A program made the position numbers and the translations under genes. DNA of 64,000 nt, from NCBI GenBank assembly GCA_003290165.1, contig QNQO01000225.1, positions 682,001 through 746,000 on the forward strand, written 5' to 3'. Shown one piece after another: positions 9,790-20,427 of the stretch (within the stretch, counting starts at the first letter, position 1; each line of letters starts with the position of its first letter). The notes beneath the pieces are model-generated. The model made no database searches. It had not been told where the DNA came from and saw nothing but the letters and a program-made list of their open reading frames with translations. Source of the DNA: Berberis thunbergii (lineage: Eukaryota > Streptophyta > Magnoliopsida > Ranunculales > Berberidaceae).

Positions 9790-10077
9790 AAATAACGCTC
9801 ATCAAAGCGCTATTGAACCTAATTAAAAAAAAATCAACAAAATTAAATAGCGCTCATCAAAGCGCTATTCAAGCTAATTTAAAAAAAAAATTAGCGCTTA
9901 CATAGCGCTTTCTAAGGCGCTATTGAAGTTAATTAAAAAAAAAATCAACGCTTAGATAGCGCTTAATAAAGCGCTATCTAACGAAGCGCTATTCAAGTAC
10001 GCGCCTTGCATAGCGCCTTTTTGAGCGCTATCTAAGCCTATTTTTAAGCGCTATGCAAGCCTATATTTGTAGTAGTG
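9790..10077. repeat. Right subterminal repeat array of Pack-CACTA A
   Basis: Dense AGCGCTAT/ATAGCGCT motifs separated by A-rich spacers, ending in the terminal inverted repeat ATATTTGTAGTAGTG. It mirrors the left array at 3062-3400. Confidence 0.85.
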
Positions 10078-10136
10078 ACAACTACTACTATTGTTCCTAA
10101 CAATGTTACACTGATCTGATATTACATACTTCACTC

Positions 10137-10415
10137 TTAAGTAACAACAATCTGCATGCCCAAACTAGTCTTGGCAAACTTAACAAGGCGTTCGATTTCA
10201 TCATCCTCGATATACCCGTTGCCATTCAAGTCTGCAGTCCATAGTCCATATAGGCTCTTCCAAGTGGTGAACGATGCACCACGACTACAGATAGTTGTTT
10301 GTAACTCTTCTCTACTTATTCGCCCATCGCCATCCTTATCAAACTGCTTCAGCCACTTCTTGAACTCCTCAACCTTCATCTCTCTCTTGGGTTTGCCAAG
10401 CTTCCTGATGGCCAT
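10137..10415 (-). CDS. Small two-EF-hand calcium-binding protein (calmodulin-like)
   Basis: A single-exon ORF of 92 codons on the minus strand. EF-hand 1 lies at about residues 26-37 (DKDGDGRISREE, all calcium ligands in canonical positions) and EF-hand 2 at about 62-73 (DLNGNGYIEDDE, also canonical). The N-terminus REMKVEEFKKWLKQF and the inter-hand tryptophan-containing linker match a known group of short plant EF-hand proteins of about 90 residues. It probably acts as a calcium sensor or buffer in the cytosol or nucleus; no signal peptide or membrane segment is seen. A TATA motif lies about 85 bp upstream. The gene starts only about 60 bp from the end of Pack-CACTA A, so that element inserted just downstream of its stop codon. 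This is the only clearly intact host gene in the window. Confidence 0.85.
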   Translation of the reverse strand: MAIRKLGKPKREMKVEEFKKWLKQFDKDGDGRISREELQTTICSRGASFTTWKSLYGLWTADLNGNGYIEDDEIERLVKFAKTSLGMQIVVT

Positions 10416-10496
10416 GCTAGCTGATTAATTAGACTCTCTTAGATAAGTCTTTACAGTTTTTCTTGCAGTTACAATGGAGTGTACTTGAAGTTGAAC

Positions 10497-10506
10497 TTTA
10501 TATATA
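10497..10506 (-). promoter_or_regulatory. TATA box of the EF-hand gene
   Basis: On the minus strand the motif reads TATATATAAA, about 85 bp upstream of the start codon at 10415, a normal distance for a plant core promoter with a short 5' leader. Confidence 0.6.
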
Positions 10507-11279
10507 CTACGGTTTGGGAAACAAGGTGTTCTTCTTTTTTCTTTGGTTCTTTGCTATCCATTATCAAGAATCTTTGGAGCCACCCAATGAGTTATAAAAT
10601 TATGGAAGGCTCATCTTGGAAAAGTATATTAAGTGATATTTTAGAGACACAACATGATTATAGGGGAATATTAGACTAGACGAGAATAATATACAGAAAT
10701 CATACTGAGTTTGGAGGAATCATAGACTACAATTTGCTATCTTGGGGGAAATTATTTAGTGAAGTGAATTGAATTAAGGCTATGTTAATTTATTTGGTAA
10801 TTACCACTGCACCATAAAAAGGGTTTTTTTAACGTTGCTAAAATTAGTTATAACATTTTTGTGTTCATACTAAATAAGTTGATCCTAATATTTGTATCAT
10901 CAACCAACCCATACCAATGACATAATTGCAACATGATGCAGTTCATATTGAATTTTATATAGTTACATACACTAACTAATATTGATTTCAAATGAAGCTG
11001 ATACTCAATTTATGATGTAGAAACTATAGCTAATTTAAACATTTAATAAAAATGGATAGTATACATCTAAAATCTTCATAGACTACTACATTCAAATCCC
11101 AAAGGTACGTACAGTAAAATATGCATTTTAAATTAATTTCAAGGTAACAAGTAGTTCACATATCACAGCACAATATGTATAATAGCATCCCAAAAAGAGA
11201 GCAAAGAAATGAGGATACAAGACAACAAAATCTCAACATTTCTGTTTGTGACTACCCCAACAGTTAAAAAAAAAAAAAG
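10507..11279. other. Upstream region of the EF-hand gene, otherwise featureless
   Basis: A/T-rich DNA without a supported gene. It presumably contains the distal promoter of the minus-strand EF-hand gene. No repeat ends were recognised. Confidence 0.45.
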
Positions 11280-11835
11280 GGTTAATTGCACTTTCCCTCC
11301 TAAAACATATAACCAATCCAGTTTTGCCCCCAATTAACATTCATATTACACCTTCCCCCTCAGACTAACAGTCAACGTGCCTTGACTGTCAAAGCATGTG
11401 CTAGATTCAAAATTGTCATATTTTATTGCCTAAAATACCTTTTAATGATCTGAAGGTTGAGATTCAAAGTTGACGTAATTAAGATCAAAGGTTGAGATTC
11501 AAACTTCCACTAAGACGTTGGGATAACCGCCAACTCCTCTTTACCACTACCGTCTCCACTTCACCACCACCGTCTCACTTCACCACCACCGTCTTCACTT
11601 CACCACCAATAACTCTCACCACTACTTCTACTACTACATCTACATCATTTCTGCTTCTCCTACTCACCTATGATTCTACTACTCTTCTCTGCTAAGTTTT
11701 GATTGCAAACTTGAGTTGCAACTCATCTTCATTATCTGTTAGGTCAGTTCTGTTGTAAGGGGCAAAGTTACATTCAAATTTATTTTAAGGGGTTAAGTTT
11801 CTGCCAGTAATTTATATTAAGGGGTTAATTAAGTT
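11280..11835. mobile_element. Non-autonomous DNA transposon, Mutator-like MITE (probable)
   Basis: The left end reads gggttaattgcactttccct and the right end aaggggttaattaag. In inverted orientation both carry the same order of 'ggggcaaa', 'ttaagggg' and 'gttaatt' blocks. This is the style of long-TIR plant MITEs of the Mutator superfamily. The plus-strand ORF inside is threonine/serine-rich and low-complexity, so it is not called. Boundaries are approximate and no target duplication was confirmed. Confidence 0.5.
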
Positions 11836-12366
11836 ACTGATAATTAACAACTCTTAATTAATTTTCTTGTAGATCCCATGGTGTCACAAGCACAATCAAA
11901 CAAGTGATTAGGAGGTTTGAAGTAGGCAAGTTTTTTAAGGAGTACATGTACATTGGATGTTAAAACATAATGTAGATTCATTTGATGTTCATTGGATGTT
12001 CTTGCAACAAAGTTCGATGTTTTTTTCAACAATGTAAATTCATTTGATATTCATTGGATGTTAATAGCACATTGTAATCAAATGCCTTAACATCATGGAA
12101 AAAACCTTATATAACACAATGCAATTCAAATGATACAAAATCATTGCAATTCAAAACCTGACATAACACTTTCAAGCATCAATAAGCAAGCTAAATTTAC
12201 AACATGACACAACATCCTTTGCTCTTTTTTTCTCCAATCCATGGTAAATGGCGTGCACTATCACTATGATTTTCATACTTGTAAAAGGAGAGTTTGGTTG
12301 AGAGTGAGATGACAACCTTCTTTGGCACCCATTACAACATGCTACAAACTACTCTTCAGTAGTAAA

Positions 12367-12503
12367 GAGGGAATTCTTAAGTGCACCGGTAAAGTGCACT
12401 GGTATCTTGCCTGATGGCTACCAGACACTTATCTCGATGCAATCCTACGGTGTCTGGTAGCACCAGGTAAGATACCAATGTACTATCATTCTTAAATTCC
12501 CTC
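12367..12503. mobile_element. 137-bp foldback MITE inserted in a kinase pseudogene
   Basis: The left end GAGGGAATTCTTAAG pairs with the right end CTTAAATTCCCTC. Inner arms with GGTATCTT.CCTG and CTACCAGACAC also pair, so nearly the whole element folds on itself. It abuts the coding frame of the kinase-like pseudogene at 12504. Confidence 0.7.
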
Positions 12504-12960
12504 ATCTCAAATTCGAATGCATTCCCTCTTTCGCAACCTCTAACCTTTTCAATTGCAACCTGTTTCCCATTGTAAACACCCCTGAAGGAATTGGGTCCAA
12601 TCTAGTCAGTGAATTCAATTTCATCAAAACCCAATACTCATTCCCTAATTTCATATCCCCCTGATCGGATCGTCTGCCATTCATCCACAAAAACTACATA
12701 TAACGAATCGGGCAATGGCAACTCTAATTGAACCCTAGAAATAGATTTCTCAAACCCATTTTAATAACTTTGTAACTCACTCTCATTATCCTCCCCTACT
12801 TCTCGACTCCTAGTGTTCTCTTCTTGGCACCCACAAAGCCCAAAAGGGAGCTTCATTGTGGTGGATTTCGGCTTCTTTAACACATATTTTAGCGCGTTTT
12901 CAATTCGGGTCTTGAAGGTTTTTTCTTGCCTAGATTGAACCAAACAAGAACAATCCCAAG
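12504..12960 (-). pseudogene. Protein kinase-like (TKL-type) pseudogene, N-terminal part
   Basis: Read from 12960 downwards, the minus strand gives KLPFGLCGCQEENTR, then after a TAA the stretch LPLPDSLYVVFVDEWQTIRS, then FDEIEF, a TAG, and IGPNSFRGVYNGKQVAIEKV followed by RGCERGNAFEFE. The last part matches a kinase glycine-rich loop (IGPNSFRGVY) and the strand with the ATP lysine position (VAIEK), in the form used by a plant TKL group with a degenerate loop. At least three in-frame stops are present, and a 137-bp MITE cuts the frame at 12503. No kinase catalytic loop or activation segment was found to the left of the MITE. I recognise the family by pattern and cannot name the orthologue. Confidence 0.65.
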
Positions 12961-13307
12961 GGTTGATCCTTTTCTTCTCAAAGATATGAATTTTTTTTTA
13001 CAACAGATGGACGCACTATGAAGGGCCCCAGACATAGTTGGCCATGAAATCGAAGAATTACAAGCAAATGTGAGCTTGAAACAGATCCCTCACGTGTCTC
13101 ATCATCTGAGACATTTTGAATCGAAATTGTTGGATGCTCTTTAATCCCAGCTTACTCAATCAATCTAATGTGTAGAAACACATCTTTCATATCAAAATTT
13201 GGTTTAAAGTGTTGGATGGATAAATGGAGATGAGAATTAACTATGTGTCCATGGAGACGAAGGGATACCCATCAATCAGGTTTTGAATGAGGTCAAACTC
13301 GGACTCT

Positions 13308-15634
13308 CACTACAAGAAATCTATCTTTTACCAACAAAATTATTGCTACGAAAATTGATTTCCTTGTTAATATTGTACATTGTCAACGAATAAAAAATTT
13401 CCTTGAAAAAACCATAAACTTGTTACTATTTTCCAACAAAATATATTTTGTAGGAAACATTCCTTGTTAAATAGGTGGCGGGAACCATTCCCTCCAAACC
13501 CAATTTCTCGCCAAATTGATTTAACAATGAAGTTATTTTTATGGCCACAAAATGTTTGTTCCTTGGTAATTATGGCATCATTTGAAATGAAATATTTTGT
13601 TGCTAAAGAAGACTAATTTTAACAACAAATCACTTTCCTTGTTAACGAATATTAAATATTATTCATCCCTCTTTAGTAAGGAAATATGTTTTCATAGACA
13701 ATAATCACATTATTAGTAATGATTCGGCTCGTTGATAATGATTGATAATTTTTTTCCATTAGGTTTTTTTTGTTAAAGCTCATTATTAATTTATAGCAAC
13801 AAAGTAATATTTCGTTGAGAATTGTCACACTATTGGCAACATTTTTTATTTTGTTGAAAACAATATCTTTTTTAATGAAATCTTTGTAGCTATAAAATAA
13901 GATTTTGTTGGTAATTATAACATTGTTCGTAACAAATTGTTTTCTAGGTAAAAACTGATAATTATTTTCATGAAAAATTTTTTCTCATTAAAGTTCACTA
14001 ACTATTTTATAGCGACAAATCATTATTTTGTTGAAAATTGGTATACTCACTACAAAAAATGTTTTATTTACTAACAAATTTTATTTTCCTTGTTAATATG
14101 TTACTGTTTCTAACAAAAATAAATTTCATTGAAAAAACTATAGAGTTGTCACTTTTGTAACAAAATCTATTTTGTTGGCAACTTTTCTTTGTAAAGAGGT
14201 GGCGAAAAATATTCATTCCAAAACCAATTCCACCAACATTATTTAGCAACAAAATATTTTTATTTCAACGAAATTTTAGTTTTTTAGTTATAATGACATC
14301 ATTTACAACAAATTATGACATTGCTAATAAATATTAATATTATTGACAAACATTTTCTTAGTAAATGCACTATAACATTTGTTTGTGTCTCTTCAACAAT
14401 GAAACTAAATTTTCTCTAGTTAATTATCACGTTATTGCAACGATTTATTTGGTTACTTATAATGAATTTTTTCATGAATTTTTTTCATATTTAAAGCTCT
14501 TAACTTCTTTATAGTGGAAACATATCAATTCGTTGAAAATTTTTATTAGTAGCATTGATATTATTTCATTTGAAAAATCAAATAAAATTTATTTAACAAT
14601 ACAACATTATTTTACTGTTAATTATAATATTAATGGTAACAATTTATTTCGTTGCTAAATATTAATAAAATTTCCATAAACTTCTTTCTAATTAAGGATC
14701 ATTTTATTATTTACAACAATTTAATTTTATTTCATTGGGGATATAACAAATTTCATTAACATATAACATTGAAATGTTATTACTATTTTGTTGCTAATTA
14801 TAATGGTGCTATTGTGAAAAAAATTTCATTGCTAAAAGTGGTAGATATTTAACATAAATCTTATAATCGTGAAAATAATTAGTTCTAATTTATAGTGACG
14901 AAATATTATATATCGGTATGTATTATATACGTAGCAATGAATTTTTTATTGCGAAAAATGAGTAATTTGATTTAATAAACTATAAAGTTGCTTCACAAAA
15001 CACAATTATTCAAATAGCTCAATTGGTAAATATTGCAACAGATTTTACTATAGGTCAGGAATTCGATTCCCGTTGAGCCTAAAAATAAATATATTATATA
15101 TGAAATTCCATAGTGGGGTCTTATCATCAAGAGTGGTGTCCTTAGAGTTTGGGACCTAGATTAGGTCGTCTCTTAGACAACTTTAATATATAATTTTTTT
15201 TATTGAAAATAATTTCCTTGGTAATTGGTAACGATACCGATGACAACTTTCGTTGATATTCATGCATTTTACCAACGAAAAAGTTCTATGATAAAGGTTG
15301 TTACCTTTGCCAACGACAATTTTAAGATTTTTTGAAGAAAACTTTTGTAGGTAAATAAAATAGTTCTTGCAATAAACAATTTGTTGGTAACGATATTTGA
15401 TTTTTACCAACGAATTTCCTTGGTAGTTGTCAATATTACCAACAAAATATTTTCTTGACTTAGCATTCCTTTTACCAACAAAATCTGTAATTCCTTGGCA
15501 AATACCTTTAGCTACGGGGATGCCTCCAGGAACCCAGTAACGAATTTTTTTTCCTTGTTAAAAGTAGTTTTCAACAAAATTTTAAGTTTTGTCAAGGACA
15601 TTTTTTCTTGAAAAATGCCTTAATTGTTGTAGTG
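13308..15634. mobile_element. CACTA element C, non-autonomous, coding-poor
   Basis: It starts CACTACAAGAAA and ends GTTGTAGTG (inverted CACTACAAC). The 3-bp duplication TCT flanks it (13305-13307 and 15635-15637). The interior is filled with variants of 'accaacaaaat' and 'ttccttgttaa' in both orientations, a CACTA-like subterminal style extended over the whole 2.3 kb. No transposase coding sequence is visible. A second copy of the 5' terminus (cactacaaaaaatg) begins at 14048, and the following several hundred bases repeat 13308-13900 imperfectly. The element therefore contains a duplicated head or a nested partial copy. A SINE-like piece lies at about 15010. Confidence 0.85.
15010..15180 (+). 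repeat. tRNA-derived SINE-like segment
   Basis: A box A-like TAGCTCAATTGG (15015-15026) is followed 32 bp later by a box B-like GGAATTCGATTCC (15058-15070), the internal RNA polymerase III promoter layout of tRNA-derived SINEs. A tRNA-unrelated body follows. The acceptor and anticodon stems do not form a proper tRNA. End points are estimates. Confidence 0.45.
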
Positions 15635-16577
15635 TCTAGGTTGTCCAACCACACGGCTCTAATGGTGCTTGGCTTGTGATTGATGCCAAAAATCAACATT
15701 AATGTTGTTGCATGATTTTTGACATCAATCAAAGAAATATCTATTGTTTTTATTTATTTATTTTCCTTCAACCTGCAATACACTTCAACAATGCATATTG
15801 AAAGTAAGGGTTATCGACTACTTCACGTAGATTAGAAGACAAATCTAATTTTCAATTTGAATAATAAAGTAGAGAGAAAAATAATGGATAGTGAAAATAA
15901 ACTAAAAGTTAAAGGGGAAAAAGAAACAATTGAAAAAGAGAAATAAAGATAAAACTTACTTCTTCAATGGAATTAAACTGTAGTACATGCATTTCTCTAC
16001 CAAGTAAAAATATAAAACCAAGAACTACAACTAAAAAAACTATCAAAGAAAAACTTTTTTTTATGAACTCTATGTTTAGGGTTTTTATAGGTAAAAAAGG
16101 TTTAAGTGAAATAAGGAAACATGATTTAGTGAAACAAGAAAACATGGTTTGAATTAAACAACATGGTTTGAATTAAACAATGAAACATGGTTGAATGAAA
16201 CAAGGAATGGTTGACTGAAACAAAGAATGGTGTTGGAGTTGAATATGGAAACATGTCTTGTAGATATTTTTTTATGATAAAGTTGGCCATGTGGACGTCC
16301 AAATCTTCATATTGATTTTCTCGAGATCCATAGTTGTTGTTACTTCATGGGTCTTGGGATTGAAATTCTTTAATCCTTATGAATTCATTTGAACTCCCAT
16401 TGAGCCTTCTAGTTGTTGAATTTAGCCTTATTGTGCTACTTTATGCATGATTTGAGATTTATATTTAAATTCCTATAAAATGCACAAAATACACGTAATA
16501 TATATTTTTTATTTGATAATTGGACTTAACAATTGTATATTTACAGGTGTAAAAATAGATGTTTTGGGTGCTTATCA
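15635..16577 (-). repeat. Part of the 3' LTR of an old Athila-like element
   Basis: At 16571-16577 the sequence ends in ...ttatca, immediately followed by a C/A-rich (minus strand G/T-rich) polypurine-like tract and internal DNA homologous to the region just inside the LTR of the intact element at 23667 onwards ('ccccaaac...ttttgctagtcctc'). The sequence to its left is therefore the LTR. Its far end was not found; CACTA C may have inserted within it. Confidence 0.5.
15677..15731. repeat. 19-bp inverted repeat (hairpin)
   Basis: TGATTGATGCCAAAAATCA (15677-15695) and its near-perfect complement (15713-15731, one mismatch) are separated by a 17-nt loop. They lie in the presumed LTR. Confidence 0.75.
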
Positions 16578-17880
16578 CACCACCCCAAACAACATTTTGC
16601 TAGTCCTCTAGCGAAGAACAACAAAAAGAAAGATAAGAACACAAAACAAAATATTTTATTCGTCCTAAACTTCTCAAAGAAATCAATGTCACTTTTGTTG
16701 GTATGACTCGATTGCATTTACAATATGCAACAATGCCTTGAACCCCTAGCATGACACTAAATGAAGAGTTTTAGCCTCCTGAGGGTTATCCAAGATGACA
16801 ACCACAAACATTTTTTTTATATGAAACAAAATTGATGTGTGTCATATTTTTCTCAGAGAATGTCCATGTTATTCAACCACATAGAAGACAAGAGATAAAT
16901 GTAATTTCTTACTAAAATGCACATTACAAGTGAGAAACTTTGGAACAAGGTGTGTGTGTGTGAATAACCAACAAATGCAACTTTTCGTGTCAAAGTAACG
17001 TACATCCTAATCCACATTTGAAATAGTTGTTTTGCCTTCAAAACTCACCAGTTAATCTCTCTGAAATGATCACTCCGAGTTTAGGTAAAATATTTTTTTT
17101 CTTGTATGTGAGGAAAAGAGAAAATGCGAAAATTCAAATTTCTCACATGCTGATAAGAATAAATGGACATGAAAGAGAATAATAGTCTCATGGAAGGAAT
17201 GTTGATCACTTGCAAGAATCTCAAGTTACCCACCATAGTGTCTTCTCATCTACTCTCCACTTCTTATCATACCTTACCATAAGGTTAATTAGGACTTCTC
17301 TAATAAAAATGAATCTGGATTTTTTTTATATGAGGAAAAGTGGGGTAGATGGTAAGTAAAGAAATGTTTTTGAAAATGTAGGGTCTTCAAATAGCTTAAT
17401 AGGGAACTCATCAATCGCTTCCTTTTTTCTCCTTTCTTCACAATTTTTTTTGAAGTACCTTGAACTTTGGATTTTCACTTTGCACTCCCATTTTTCTTCA
17501 TAAATCTTTCTAACATTTTTCAGAAACATAAAGGGAAAAATGAGTTTTTTTTTTATATATATATCTAATAAACCAAGACAAATGCTCACATTGATATTGG
17601 ATGAAATGTTTAGCAAGATGGTTTTGAGAAGGGTCAGATGGACAATAGATGCCTAATTTACCTTCTAAGGTTTGGTAATAGTTATAAGTCTCAAATAGAC
17701 TACAAGACTTATGTTTATCTTAACTCAAAAAAGATGTCATCCTCAATGACCAACCAAAAAGAAGAATAATAAGACTTCACAACAAGTTAATGTCCAAAAA
17801 ATTTTAAGTCATCATATGACTCGGAGTTGTGTAAAAACACTTTGAATAAAATGAAAGATTTGATAGTTCACATGATTAAA

Positions 17881-18060
17881 CACTACACCAAAAGGCCTAT
17901 TTAGCTACACGGCCAAAAACCGTGGATAGCGTTGCCAACGGCCTAAAACCGTGGCTATAAAAATAACTGGCCACGTCTCTAAACCGTGGGTGCATTAGCC
18001 ACGTCCAAAAACCGTGGCTATAATTAGCAACAACCAAAAATCGTTGCTAAACAAAACAGT
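17881..18060. repeat. Left subterminal repeat array of Pack-CACTA B
   Basis: Several AAAACCGTGG / GGCCAAAAACCGTGG units in direct and inverted order start at the terminus. The adjoining 18060-18220 carries a second repeat type (TTTCGCGCTTTG ... GCTATTTCGACCT) present twice. Confidence 0.85.
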
Positions 18061-18359
18061 TTTGCACGTGTCGCGCTCTGGAGAGTGGAATTTTTTCGCG
18101 CTCCAGCGAAAAAGGGTTTCGCGCTTTGACAAAAAAAATTGGTTTTGCTATTTCGACCTAAATCAGTTTCGCGCTTTGGCGAAACGGGTTTTGCTATTTC
18201 GACCTCAATCAGTTTGCATGGTCATTGCGAAAAAGAATTTTCACCTAGCTTGAGAGAGCTTCAAAGAGAGTTCGAGGAGGTTGAGAGAGCTTCAGAGGGA
18301 GTTAATGGAGCTTGAGAGAGATCGAGGAGCTTGAGAGAGCTTGAGAGGGCTTCAGAGAG

Positions 18360-18435
18360 AGTTAATGGAAGATAGCAAGTGATTTCAATCCAGTACTGTA
18401 GAGGAGAAGAGAAGATTAGCCACAATGGTTCTCAA
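18360..18435 (+). pseudogene. Possible captured first exon of a ribosomal protein L24 gene
   Basis: A purine-rich leader is followed by ATG GTT CTC AA and then a GT donor (18436, gtgagttc). Plant RPL24 genes begin MVLK and their first intron lies at exactly this point, followed by a T-rich intron as here. Only four codons are available, so the parent gene is a guess; any gene beginning MVLK would fit. Confidence 0.35.
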
Positions 18436-18439
18436 GTGA

Positions 18440-19822
18440 GTTCATTTTCGATTCTTGATATGGGTTTTTCCTTCTATCTCTCACTGTTCTCTTTTTGTTG
18501 TGTTAGTTTTCTGTTTTATAGTTGGTTTTAACATTTATCATCTAGTTTCTGATCTGATTTGATATGTAGAGTAGATGGTTTTTTGTGTTTAGAAGAAGTG
18601 GTTGGAAGTTTATTAGTTTACTTTCTCGAACCCCAATCTGCATCAGATCTCTTTGATGAAAACCTAGCTGATTTTATCTTTCAGTTTTGTTTTAGGTGAT
18701 TAGTTAAGTTTTTTAATGTGCGATTTGTGCGTTTTTTCATTGTATCTGGATCTGCAGTTCAATTGTTTAATTTGAATGTTGCTTAGTTATGAAATCGAAT
18801 TGAATGTGTAGTTCCATGCTTGTAGAATGTTGATTAATATAATTGGAATATATGAACAAATGAAGATTTGATGGTTTGCAATCAATTTCAGACAAATTGC
18901 TGCAAGATTATGTTTGTTCATGGATTTTTGCTCGTTGCCTGGAAACTAGAACAAAATGTTGGTGATACTGAGATTCCAATGAGAAAAAAAAGGCCACCTA
19001 AACTAGTTTCTGTGACCAATATAACTGGTGTTAGCATTCAATACTATGTACAATTTTGTTTTCTTGTACAGTAGTTGAAGTTCTTGTGTTAACATATTCA
19101 ATTCAGGACGTATATTCACTGCTTTTAGGATTTGATTTTTATGTTCGGGAAGCAAGGACCATACATGGTTTTCAGTTGTTGAGGTATTATAAACTCAATT
19201 GTGTTCTTGGCAGCTTTAATGTACACATGTACCCTCTGTCAAGCTTCAACTGGTGCACATGCCTAACATGTTTTGGGGCTTGATGCATTTTGTGAAAGCT
19301 CTAGCCTAACATGCCTTTTATGTGGGTTCCCAAGGACTTTACAGGCTTAGCTTTCTTCTGGTGTTATGATCACACTTTTTCTTTGCATACGGAATCAAGA
19401 CGAAAATGCAATGCTTCTAGGAGCTCAGTTTTGCTAAGATGCATTTTCTTCCATCTCAATTACCGCTGTTAATAATGGGGCTTCATATTCCTTTTATGCA
19501 AGGTAAGATAATTTCTTTTCATTCTTCACTATTTGACTCTCTACCATTCAAATAATTCAAAAGAAAAAAGCCTGCTAACATAATTGAAAGAGGTTTTGGT
19601 TTCAAAGCCTTAGTTTGGCAGTCATGTATCAAATTATTACCAGTATCATCTTCTATTCACATTTGACTTGTTAACATTCAAAATTCAGTTGCTTGATACT
19701 GCAGGCATAACTAAGATTATGATAAAATTCTACTTCTGGCATTTTGAAGGAATGTGTTATGTGTGACTGATCTGCTTTAACAAACTATTATTTTCTATGG
19801 TCTAACCTTTCCTTGTGTGCAG
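18440..19822. other. Intron-like and unassigned captured sequence in Pack-CACTA B
   Basis: T-rich, intron-like DNA with a few open stretches on the plus strand (for example a basic MRKKRPPKLVS segment near 18980). None matches a family I recognise. Confidence 0.4.
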
Positions 19823-20322
19823 GATCCAATCAATTGGGTCACTGGAAATTCAAGGAGAATTTGGTAGCTTGCAGAGGAAACAAATTGGCCTAGTTGATAG
19901 CGATGGTGTAAAGATCAATTTTCTTTTGTGGGTCGAGCAAATTCTCTGGCCAATCTATTCAGGTTAACTTCTTTTACTGGATTCTTTCAATTCAATATAA
20001 CTTACTACCTATTTCTGTTTGAAGATAAAATCTCCGCTCAATGTAGGAAGTATGCTTGCCTTGGATAAGCCCTTTATTTCAACTGCTGCAGAAAGCAATA
20101 TTCAAACCACAGAATTATATTTGGTTTCATTCATTCAACTAGGTGAGCAGGTATGTATCAAATTTCCATTTGTTTAATTGAAAAGTCCCCTTTTTGTGTA
20201 AGATAATGGAGCTTGTAATATGTTACTCAGATATGTCTTACATCGACACAAAACCGGCATCAAGGATTAAGGGCACTGAATGGATTGAATCCTGAAACAT
20301 CTTTTTTGCGTTTCTTTGTTAG
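19823..20322 (+). pseudogene. Captured fragment of an RPA1-related OB-fold (RADX-like) gene
   Basis: Three exons with matching phases are seen. Exon 1 (19823-19962) reads SIGSLEIQGEFGSLQRKQI and LVDSDGVKINFLLWVEQIL. Exon 2 (20047-20150) reads GSMLALDKPFIS, TAAESNIQTTE and LYLVSFIQLGEQ. Exon 3 (20231-20322) reads ICLTSTQNRHQG. Joining exons 1 and 2 restores an in-frame glycine codon. The pattern 'V(D)xxGVKIxFLLWxEQ' followed by 'GSMLALDxPxI' resembles an OB-fold in plant proteins annotated as RPA1-related single-stranded-DNA-binding. Only a small central part is present. The family assignment is from memory of the motif and moderate in confidence; the captured, intron-containing nature is clear from the splice borders. 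Confidence 0.5.
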
Positions 20323-20328
20323 GTAAAT

Positions 20329-20427
20329 ATGATCAACTTAGAAGAATATGTTTCATTCATTGTTGATGCAACTGTGAGAAGTGGGATATCAAGACAAGTT
20401 GAAGCTTTAAAATCAGGATTTAACCAG
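20329..20427 (+). pseudogene. Captured HECT E3 ubiquitin ligase (UPL3/UPL4-like) exon fragment
   Basis: An open 33-codon stretch reads NLEEYVSFIVDATV then SGISRQVEALKSGFNQ and ends at a gtttgc donor. In plant UPL3/UPL4-type HECT ligases the segment NLEDYVxLVVDAT...GISRQVEAFKSGFNQVFP lies in the N-lobe of the HECT domain. The catalytic cysteine lobe is absent. It is immediately downstream of the OB-fold piece, separated by only a few bases, so two captured genes were fused here. Confidence 0.7.

Larger units (their letters stand above)
3062..10077 (+). mobile_element. Pack-CACTA A: CACTA transposon carrying host gene fragments
   Basis: The element begins CACTACTACAAATAT and ends with its exact inverse, ATATTTGTAGTAGTG. 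It is flanked by the 3-bp duplication ACA (3059-3061 and 10078-10080), the diagnostic target-site size of CACTA (En/Spm) elements. Both subterminal regions are crowded with AGCGCTAT-type repeats, the usual arrangement for binding sites of the CACTA-encoded TNPA-like protein. No transposase (TNPD) or TNPA coding sequence is seen, so the element is non-autonomous. The 7.0-kb interior instead carries exon/intron pieces of at least six unrelated plant genes, all on the plus strand: H2A, kinesin, nitronate monooxygenase, WUS-type homeobox, REF6/ELF6 demethylase and UDP-glucose dehydrogenase, plus unassigned exon-like pieces. Introns are kept, so capture was at DNA level. Confidence 0.93.

Noticed and set aside
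11492..11695. Threonine/serine-rich ORF
   Set aside because: Low-complexity sequence inside a probable MITE, without start context or domain.
15010..15080. Functional tRNA gene
   Set aside because: A- and B-box-like motifs are present, but no acceptor or anticodon stem with a proper anticodon loop can be formed. It fits a SINE head better.
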